Shown here: one piece after another, positions 58,384-64,000 of the stretch
Layout: each line of letters starts with the position of its first letter
Position numbering within the stretch: position 1 is the stretch's first letter
DNA from: Streptomyces abikoensis
GTDB lineage: Bacteria; Actinomycetota; Actinomycetes; Streptomycetales; Streptomycetaceae
DNA: 64,000 nt
Reading direction: 5' to 3'
NCBI RefSeq assembly: GCF_014648775.1
Contig: NZ_BMRT01000006.1
Coordinates: forward strand, 1 to 64,000
Translations under genes and position numbers: made by a program
The notes under the pieces: generated by a model
What the model saw: the letters and a program-made list of their open reading frames with translations, nothing else
Databases searched by the model: none
What the model was told of the DNA's origin: nothing

Positions 58384-59168
58384 CCCCGCACGAGCTCCTG
58401 GCCAAGGGCGAGCTGACGGTCCGGGGCCGGGTCCGCGAGGCGTCCAACGCGGTCCTGTACTGCACGGTCGAGTACGAGGGCGTCAGCGCCGCCTGCGTCT
58501 ACAAGCCCGTCGCGGGGGAGCGGCCCCTGTGGGACTTCCCCGACGGCACCCTCGCCCAGCGCGAGGTCGCCGCGTACGAGCTCTCCGAGGCCATGGGCTG
58601 GGGCCTGGTCCCGCCCACCGTGCTGCGCGACGGCCCCTACGGCGAGGGCATGTGCCAGCTGTGGATAGAGGCGTCGGCCGACGAGGAGGCCCTCCTCGCC
58701 CTCGTGGAGGGCGAGGAACCCGGCCCCGGCTGGAAGGCCGTGGGCTTCGCGGAGGTGGGCGAGGACCGCACCGCGCTGCTCGTCCACGCCGACGACGAAC
58801 GGCTGCGGCGGCTGGCCGTCCTCGACGCGGTGATCAACAACGGTGACCGCAAGGGCGGCCACCTGCTGCCCGCCCCCGACGGCCGGCTCTACGCCATCGA
58901 CCACGGTGTGACGTTCAACGCGGACGACAAACTCCGCACCCTGCTGTGGGGATGGGCGGGAGAACCGCTGCCGGAGGAGGCGCTGGAGGCGCTGCGCCGG
59001 CTGTCGGCCGACCTGGAGGAGGGCCGGCCGCTGGCCGGGCGGCTGGCGGAACTGATCACTCCGGCGGAGATCGAGGCGCTGCGGGGCCGGGTGGCGGACC
59101 TGCTGCGGACGAAGCGCCACCGCGAGCCGAGCGGGCAGTGGCCGGCGATTCCCTGGCCGCCGGTGTGA
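58347..59168 (+). CDS. SCO1664 family protein (kinase-like fold)
   Basis: The 273-residue protein belongs to the SCO1664/Rv2133c family: ASNAVLYCTVEYEGVSAACV, YKPVAGERPLWDFPDGTLAQ (the Lys and P-loop-like region of PI3/4-kinase-like folds), AVLDAVINNGDRKGGHLLPA and YAIDHGVTFNADDKLRTLLW. The NxxDRKGGH and IDHG blocks look like a catalytic and metal loop. Its job is not established. It follows GGAGGG and overlaps DUF3090. Conserved neighbour of mshC. Confidence 0.88.
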   Translation: MPAPERIPPGSVTPHELLAKGELTVRGRVREASNAVLYCTVEYEGVSAACVYKPVAGERPLWDFPDGTLAQREVAAYELSEAMGWGLVPPTVLRDGPYGEGMCQLWIEASADEEALLALVEGEEPGPGWKAVGFAEVGEDRTALLVHADDERLRRLAVLDAVINNGDRKGGHLLPAPDGRLYAIDHGVTFNADDKLRTLLWGWAGEPLPEEALEALRRLSADLEEGRPLAGRLAELITPAEIEALRGRVADLLRTKRHREPSGQWPAIPWPPV

Positions 59169-59298
59169 TCTCCGGTGTGATCTTTACGGGCCGGAGCACG
59201 GGAATACACATGTGGGAAGCGGCGCGCAAGAACGGGACTTCGGCCAACTGCGGGATCCGGGTTCGTATCCGGAACCGTCGTCCGGTTACGCTCAGGAC

Positions 59299-60528
59299 AT
59301 GTATGCCTGGCCCGCTTCTGAGGTTCCCGCCCTGCCTGGCAGTGGCCGCGACCTCCGGATCCACGACACCGCGACCGGTGAGCGGCTGACTCTCGCCCCC
59401 GGTCCCGTCGCCCGTATCTACGTGTGCGGCATCACGCCGTACGACGCCACCCACATGGGGCACGCGGCGACCTACAACGCGTTCGACCTCGTGCAGCGCG
59501 TGTGGCTCGACACCAAGCGGCAGGTGCACTACGTCCAGAACGTCACCGACGTGGACGACCCGCTGCTGGAGCGGGCCGTGCGCGACGGCGAGGACTGGAC
59601 CGCGCTCGCCGAGCGCGAGACCGCCCTCTTCCGCGAGGACATGACCGCCCTGCGGATGCTCCCGCCGCGCCATTACGTGGGCGCCGTCGAGTCGATACCC
59701 AAGATCGTCCCGCTGGTGGAGCGGCTGCGCGACGCCGGTGCCGCCTACGAGCTCGAGGGCGACATCTACTTCTCCGTCGCCTCCGACCCCGCCTTCGGCG
59801 GCGTCTCCCACCTCGACGCCGAGGCGATGCGCCTGCTGTCCGCCGAGCGCGGCGGCGACCCGGACCGCCCGGGCAAGAAGAACCCGCTCGACCCGATGCT
59901 GTGGATGGCCGCCCGCCCGGGCGAGCCCAGCTGGGACGGCGCCTCGCTCGGCCCCGGACGGCCCGGCTGGCACATCGAGTGCGTCGCCATCGCCCTGGAG
60001 CACCTGGGCATGGGCTTCGACGTCCAGGGCGGCGGCTCCGACCTGATCTTCCCGCACCACGAGATGGGCGCCTCGCACGCCCAGGCCCTCACCGGCGAGC
60101 ACCCCTTCGCCAAGGCGTACGTCCACGCCGGCATGGTGGCCCTCGACGGCGAGAAGATGTCGAAGTCCAAGGGCAACCTGGTCTTCGTCTCCGCGCTCCG
60201 CCGCGAGGGCGTCGACCCGGCCGCCATCCGCCTCACGCTGCTCGCCCACCACTACCGCGCCGACTGGGAGTGGACGGACGACGTCCTGACCGAGGCCCTG
60301 GAGCGCCTGGACCGCTGGCGCGCCGCCGTCTCGCGCCCGGACGGCCCGTCCGCCGACGCGCTGCTGGCCGAGATCCGCGAGGCCCTCGCGGACGACCTCG
60401 ACTCCCCGGCCGCCCTGGCCGCCGTCGACCGCTGGGCCGCCGCCCAGGCCGCCGACGGCGGTACGGACGAGGGGGCGCCGGGCCTGGTGTCCCGCGCGGT
60501 CGACGCGCTGCTGGGCGTGGCGCTCTGA
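59299..60528 (+). CDS. mshC: Cysteine:1-D-myo-inosityl 2-amino-2-deoxy-alpha-D-glucopyranoside ligase (MshC)
   Basis: The 409-residue enzyme is a class I aminoacyl-tRNA-synthetase-like ligase: HIGH-type GITPYDATHMGHAATYNAFD, zinc-site regions, and MSKS loop GEKMSKSKGNLVFVSAL. It couples cysteine to GlcN-Ins using ATP in mycothiol synthesis. The ERGGDPDRPGKKNPLDPMLW stretch separates MshC from CysS. Length is normal. TACGCT seven bases before the ATG suggests a leaderless message. A hairpin follows. Confidence 0.96.
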   Translation: MYAWPASEVPALPGSGRDLRIHDTATGERLTLAPGPVARIYVCGITPYDATHMGHAATYNAFDLVQRVWLDTKRQVHYVQNVTDVDDPLLERAVRDGEDWTALAERETALFREDMTALRMLPPRHYVGAVESIPKIVPLVERLRDAGAAYELEGDIYFSVASDPAFGGVSHLDAEAMRLLSAERGGDPDRPGKKNPLDPMLWMAARPGEPSWDGASLGPGRPGWHIECVAIALEHLGMGFDVQGGGSDLIFPHHEMGASHAQALTGEHPFAKAYVHAGMVALDGEKMSKSKGNLVFVSALRREGVDPAAIRLTLLAHHYRADWEWTDDVLTEALERLDRWRAAVSRPDGPSADALLAEIREALADDLDSPAALAAVDRWAAAQAADGGTDEGAPGLVSRAVDALLGVAL

Positions 60529-60551
60529 CCGGCTGAGTCCGACCGTCCTTG

Positions 60552-60583
60552 AGGGGCGCTCCGCGGTGACGCGGGGCGCCCCT
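60552..60583 (+). terminator. Terminator after mshC
   Basis: AGGGGCGCTCCGC pairs with GCGGGGCGCCCCT (one T-G) around a six-base loop, then a T/CG-rich stretch. Confidence 0.8.
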
Positions 60584-60667
60584 TCGTCGTCTCGTCGTCC
60601 ATAAGTCCATGTGCGCGATGCGCGAGTCCATGGTGACGCCCGTGACGGGTGCGTTAAGCACGCGGGC

Positions 60668-62950
60668 ATGAGGCATCGATTACGTCTGAATCGAACACGT
60701 CTGAGAACGGCGGTGGCGGGCGCGCTCCTGGGCCTGGCGGCGGCGATGGCAGGCCCGGTGGAGTCCGTACACGCCGCGTCCTCCGCCGCGGCCGAACGGA
60801 CCGTCGGCGACATCACGGGCTTCTCCACCGCCGGCCCGATCTTCCACTTCCGCGCGGGCGAGGCGGCGGCACGGGTGAGCTTCGTGGCGGCCGACACCTT
60901 CCGCATCGAGCTGGCGCCCGACGGCGCCTTCACCGACCCGGCGGGCAAGGACATCGTCCAGCGGCAGGGGCCGCCCCCGGCGACCCACTGGCGGGACCGG
61001 GGCGACCGCTACGAGCTGAGCACGTCGGCGGTCACCCTGCGCGCGTACAAGAAGCCCCTGCGCTTCGCCCTCCACCGCGCCGACGGCAGCCGCCTGTGGT
61101 CCGAGACCAAGGGCATCTCCTGGACGGACGACACCACCACCCAGAGCCTCGCGCGCGGCGCCGACGAGCAGTTCTACGGCGCCGGAATGCAGAACGGGCG
61201 CGGCAGCACCTCGCACCGGGGAAAGACCGTCGAGGTGGGTGTCGACTACAACTGGAACGACGGGGGACACCCGAACTCCGTCCCGTTCTACCTCTCCTCG
61301 GCGGGCTACGGCGTCTACCGCAACACCTACGCCCCCGGGACGTACTCCTTCACCGACCCGGTGACCACGAGCGAGAAGGAACGCCGCTTCGACGCGTACT
61401 ACTTCGCGGGGAATTCACCGAAGGCCGTCATCGGCGGATACACCAGGCTCACCGGCCGCCCCTTCCTGCCGCCGCTGTACGGGCTGGAGATCGGCGACTC
61501 GGACTGCTACCTGCACAACAAGAACCGGGGCGAGCGGCGCACGCTGGACGCCCTGAAAGTCGCCGACGGATACGTCGACCACGACATGCCGCTCGGCTGG
61601 ATGCTCGTCAACGACGGCTACGGCTGCGGCTACGAGAAGCTGCCCGAGGTCGACAAGGGGCTCGGCGACCGCCGGATGAAAATGGGCCTGTGGACCGAGG
61701 ACGGCCTCGGAAAACTCGCCGACCAGGTGAAGGCCGGCCAGCGCGTCGCCAAACTCGACGTCGCCTGGGTCGGCGACGGCTACAAATTCGCCCTCGACGG
61801 CTGCAAGGACGCCTACAAGGGCATCGAGGACAACAGCGACGCCCGCGGCTTCACCTGGGCCCCCGAGAGCTGGTCCGGCGCCCAGCGCTGCGGAGTGCAG
61901 TGGTCCGGCGACCAGAAGGGCTCCTGGGACTACATTCGCTGGCAGATCCCGACCTACGCGGGCGCCACGATGTCGGGACTCGCCTATACGACGGGCGACG
62001 TGGACGGCATCTTCGGCGGCAGCCCCAAGACGTACGTCCGCGACCTCCAGTGGAAGGCGTTCCTGCCCGCCGTGATGACGATGGACGGCTGGGCGCCGAG
62101 CGACAAACAGCCCTGGCGGTACGGCGATCCGTACACCACCATCAACCGCAAATACCTGAAACTGAAGGAATCCCTGCTTCCGTACATGTACTCCTACGCG
62201 GCGGAGGCGACCCGCACGGGCGTCGGCCCGGTGCGCCCGCTGGCGCTGGAATACCCGGACGACCCGAAGGCGGCGTCCGACGCGGCGAAATACGAATTCC
62301 TGACGGGGGAGTACTTCCTGGTGGCTCCCGTCCATGAGGACGCGGACGTCCGGAACGGCATCTACCTCCCCAAGGGAAAGTGGACCGACTACTGGACGGG
62401 CCGCGTCTACGAGGGCCCGACGACCATCGACGGCTACCGCGCCCCACTGGACACCCTCCCCCTTTTCGTGAAGGCGGGCGCGAACATCCCGATGTGGCCC
62501 GGCATTCGTTCGCACGAGGACCGGGCAGCGGATTCCCCCGTGGCCTGGGACGTCTACCCGCAGGGCACGTCCTCCTTCACGCTCTACGAGGACGACGGCG
62601 TGACCCGGGCCCACCGCGAGGGCGCGTACGCGGAACAGAAACTGACGGTCCGGGAGGAGGGTGACATCACCCTGTCCCTGGACGCGTCGCGGGGGGATTT
62701 CCGCGGCAAACAGACGTCCCGCCCGTACGACTTCACGATCCACACGGGCACGGCGCCGCGTGCCGCTTCGCTGGACGGCCGCGAGCTGCCGCGCCTGGAG
62801 TCGCAGGCGGCCTTCGAGGCGGCGGAGACGGGCTGGTGGTACGACGCCGGCGACCGGGGCGGCGTGGCACGGGTGAAGACGGGGACACGACCGACGGATC
62901 GTTCCTTGACGGTGACGCTTCAGACGGAGTCGCCCGGCGCCAGGCGATAG
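60668..62950 (+). CDS. Secreted GH31-family alpha-glucosidase-like enzyme
   Basis: The 760-residue protein has a signal peptide (cleavage near VHAASSA), a beta-rich N-terminal domain, a GH31 barrel (TRLTGRPFLPPLYGLEIGDS, GYVDHDMPLGWMLVNDGY) and C-terminal beta domains (FLVAPVHEDADVRNGIYLPK, SSFTLYEDDGVTRAHREGAY). The nucleophile Asp lies in AKLDVAWVGDGYKFAL and the acid/base Asp probably in QWSGDQKGSWDYIRWQ. It would cleave or transfer alpha-linked glucose outside the cell. There is no strong ribosome-binding site. It stands alone between mshC and the TetR gene. Confidence 0.9.
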   Translation: MRHRLRLNRTRLRTAVAGALLGLAAAMAGPVESVHAASSAAAERTVGDITGFSTAGPIFHFRAGEAAARVSFVAADTFRIELAPDGAFTDPAGKDIVQRQGPPPATHWRDRGDRYELSTSAVTLRAYKKPLRFALHRADGSRLWSETKGISWTDDTTTQSLARGADEQFYGAGMQNGRGSTSHRGKTVEVGVDYNWNDGGHPNSVPFYLSSAGYGVYRNTYAPGTYSFTDPVTTSEKERRFDAYYFAGNSPKAVIGGYTRLTGRPFLPPLYGLEIGDSDCYLHNKNRGERRTLDALKVADGYVDHDMPLGWMLVNDGYGCGYEKLPEVDKGLGDRRMKMGLWTEDGLGKLADQVKAGQRVAKLDVAWVGDGYKFALDGCKDAYKGIEDNSDARGFTWAPESWSGAQRCGVQWSGDQKGSWDYIRWQIPTYAGATMSGLAYTTGDVDGIFGGSPKTYVRDLQWKAFLPAVMTMDGWAPSDKQPWRYGDPYTTINRKYLKLKESLLPYMYSYAAEATRTGVGPVRPLALEYPDDPKAASDAAKYEFLTGEYFLVAPVHEDADVRNGIYLPKGKWTDYWTGRVYEGPTTIDGYRAPLDTLPLFVKAGANIPMWPGIRSHEDRAADSPVAWDVYPQGTSSFTLYEDDGVTRAHREGAYAEQKLTVREEGDITLSLDASRGDFRGKQTSRPYDFTIHTGTAPRAASLDGRELPRLESQAAFEAAETGWWYDAGDRGGVARVKTGTRPTDRSLTVTLQTESPGARR

Positions 62951-63072
62951 CGCCGCCGCGCGATGGCGCGAGTCCTCCTGGTCTTCCGCCATCGATTCCC
63001 GCCCTGCCGCGCGGCGGTCGATCGAGATTCCGCGTGGCTCGGCGGGCCGACTGAAGAATGTGCGAGCCAACT

Positions 63073-63119
63073 CTTGCTCGGCTGAGCAAGCGCGCGCTAC
63101 GTTTTGCTCATGCGAGCAA
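63073..63119 (+). promoter_or_regulatory. Two inverted repeats in the TetR promoter
   Basis: CTTGCTC-GGCT-GAGCAAG (63073-63090) and TTGCTC-ATGC-GAGCAA (63104-63119) share the same half-site and have centres 30 bp apart, about three helical turns. The second spans the start codon, and TACGTT seven bases before the ATG is a plausible -10 for a leaderless message. Confidence 0.7.
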
Positions 63120-63766
63120 GAAGTGGTGCGGGCAAGCAGGACGGTGAGGGCTCGGCCCGGACGTTCACCGAGGCGGCCCGGCGGGCCCAGATCGTGGGGG
63201 CCGCCATCGAGGTCATCGCCGAAGTGGGGTACGCCAAGACGACGTTCACCCGGATCGCCAAGCAGGCGGGGCTGAGCAGCACGGGGATGATCTCGTACCA
63301 CTTCGCCGGCAAGGACGACCTCATGCGGGAGGTCGTGGCCGAGGTGTTCCGGGTGGCGGACGGGTACATGGTCCCGAGGATCGAGGCGCAGACGACGGCC
63401 TCCGGGCGGCTCCGCGCCTTCATCGAGTCGAACATCGAGCTCCTCGGCGAGTTCCCGAGGCATCTGCCCGCCGTGGTCGAGGTGCTGGGGAACATCCGCA
63501 GCGACGACTCCTCGATGCGGGAGTTCTGCGCCGCGATGGACTCGCTCGTGGACACGCACACGCACTTGATCCGCGAGGCCCAGGAGGCCGGCGAATTCGG
63601 GGAGTTCGACCCGCGCGTGATGGCCCTCGCGATTCGCGGGGCCATCGACGGTGTGGTGACGCGCGCCGCCAAGGTCCCGGACTTCGACCCCGTCGCCTGC
63701 GGACGGGAGCTCGCCGATCTGTTCGATCGCGCCACCAGGAAAGACGCCGGGAAAGACAACAGGTAA
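63110..63766 (+). CDS. TetR-family autorepressor
   Basis: The 218-residue protein has a TetR HTH (ARRAQIVGAAIEVIAEVGYA, KTTFTRIAKQAGLSSTGMIS, YHFAGKDDLMREVVAEVF) and an all-helical C-terminal domain (VMALAIRGAIDGVVTRAAKV). Two GAGCAAG-type palindromes over its promoter and start codon point to autorepression. The next gene, a membrane protein, starts 19 bases after its stop and may be co-regulated. TTG two codons earlier (63104) is an alternative start. Ligand unknown. Confidence 0.9.
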   Translation: MRARSGAGKQDGEGSARTFTEAARRAQIVGAAIEVIAEVGYAKTTFTRIAKQAGLSSTGMISYHFAGKDDLMREVVAEVFRVADGYMVPRIEAQTTASGRLRAFIESNIELLGEFPRHLPAVVEVLGNIRSDDSSMREFCAAMDSLVDTHTHLIREAQEAGEFGEFDPRVMALAIRGAIDGVVTRAAKVPDFDPVACGRELADLFDRATRKDAGKDNR

Positions 63767-63784
63767 GGAAAAACGGGGGGAATG

Positions 63785-64000
63785 ATGGGAACAGAAGCAG
63801 CAGCACAGACAGACCAGGAGACGGCCCCGGCGCGGACACAGGCGCAGAAGACCGCCGCCCTCCGCAAACTCCTCGTCCTCCAAATCGTCTTCGAGCTCGC
63901 CCTGCCGCTCGGCGGCTACTACGGGCTGCGCGCCGCCGGCGTGAGCCAGTGGGCGGCGCTGACGATCGGCAGCCTCCTGGCCCTGCCGTGGCTCGTCCAC
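63785..64000 (+). CDS. VC0807-like integral membrane protein (N-terminal part)
   Basis: The window ends within this gene. GGGGGG just before ATGATG opens a frame with a polar Ala/Gln-rich start, then LRKLLVLQIVFELALPLGGY and SQWAALTIGSLLALPWLVH, the first two membrane helices of the VC0807 type. Only about 72 codons are seen. It follows the TetR gene on the same strand with a short gap, so the TetR protein probably regulates it. Confidence 0.65.
   Translation, partial: MGTEAAAQTDQETAPARTQAQKTAALRKLLVLQIVFELALPLGGYYGLRAAGVSQWAALTIGSLLALPWLVH

Noticed and set aside
61415..64000. Long minus-strand frame over the GH31 and TetR genes
   Set aside because: It spans two well-supported plus-strand genes and the operator region with no recognised domain.

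Overview
The window is high-GC actinobacterial DNA and almost certainly a core-chromosome segment of a Streptomyces species. The evidence is two chaplins (chpH, chpC), a mycothiol ligase (mshC) in its actinobacterial neighbourhood (DUF3090 and SCO1664-family proteins, histidine phosphatase), an actinobacterial SoxR, frequent GTG/TTG starts and many promoters that look leaderless. From memory, gene order from the secreted SGNH lipase through hmgA, soxR, the acyl-CoA dehydrogenase, chpH/chpC and mshC follows the S. coelicolor SCO1725-SCO1660 region. I saw no insertion sequence, prophage, CRISPR array or rRNA. One tRNA, tRNA-Leu(GAG), is present.

Layout. 1-6 kb: the start of an ArsR regulator with a small partner protein and a palindromic operator, a DUF4232 lipoprotein, a DUF402 protein, a fused biotin-dependent carboxyltransferase, an asparagine synthetase behind an inverted repeat, and a short GntR regulator. 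6-12.3 kb: two convergent paralogous Asn/Ser/Gly-rich secreted proteins, a small membrane protein, a 1115-residue secreted ALF-repeat/coiled-coil protein and an AAA ATPase. 12.4-23.9 kb: an extracellular polysaccharide locus with a GH39-like hydrolase, a flippase fused to a large membrane enzyme, a polysaccharide deacetylase, two GT2 glycosyltransferases, a FemAB/GNAT-like transferase and a small membrane protein. Inside it lies a three-gene operon of an 85-residue peptide-like protein and two tandem small 2OG-Fe(II) oxygenases, the best candidate for an undescribed system here.

24-38 kb: secreted lipase, membrane Ser/Thr kinase, GntR regulator with homogentisate dioxygenase, two TetR regulators, SoxR, and an acyl-CoA dehydrogenase/phosphotransferase pair resembling a split ACAD11 behind a CCGACC/GGTCGG operator. 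38-46 kb: MarR-controlled MFS pump with quinone oxidoreductase, Nudix enzyme, EamA permease, APC permease, ferredoxin-like protein and tRNA-Leu. 46-53.6 kb: M20 peptidase, the chaplins, small conserved proteins, a RecD2-like helicase that appears to have lost its ATPase motifs, and an aldo/keto reductase. 53.7-64 kb: F420-type oxidoreductase, ferritin-like protein, CorA transporter, the mycothiol neighbourhood, a secreted GH31 enzyme, and a TetR regulator with two operators, one over its own start codon, next to a partial VC0807-type membrane protein.

Most neighbouring transcription units are separated by strong GC-rich hairpins. Family names and start codons rest on motifs and ribosome-binding sites read by eye. 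No database search was run.
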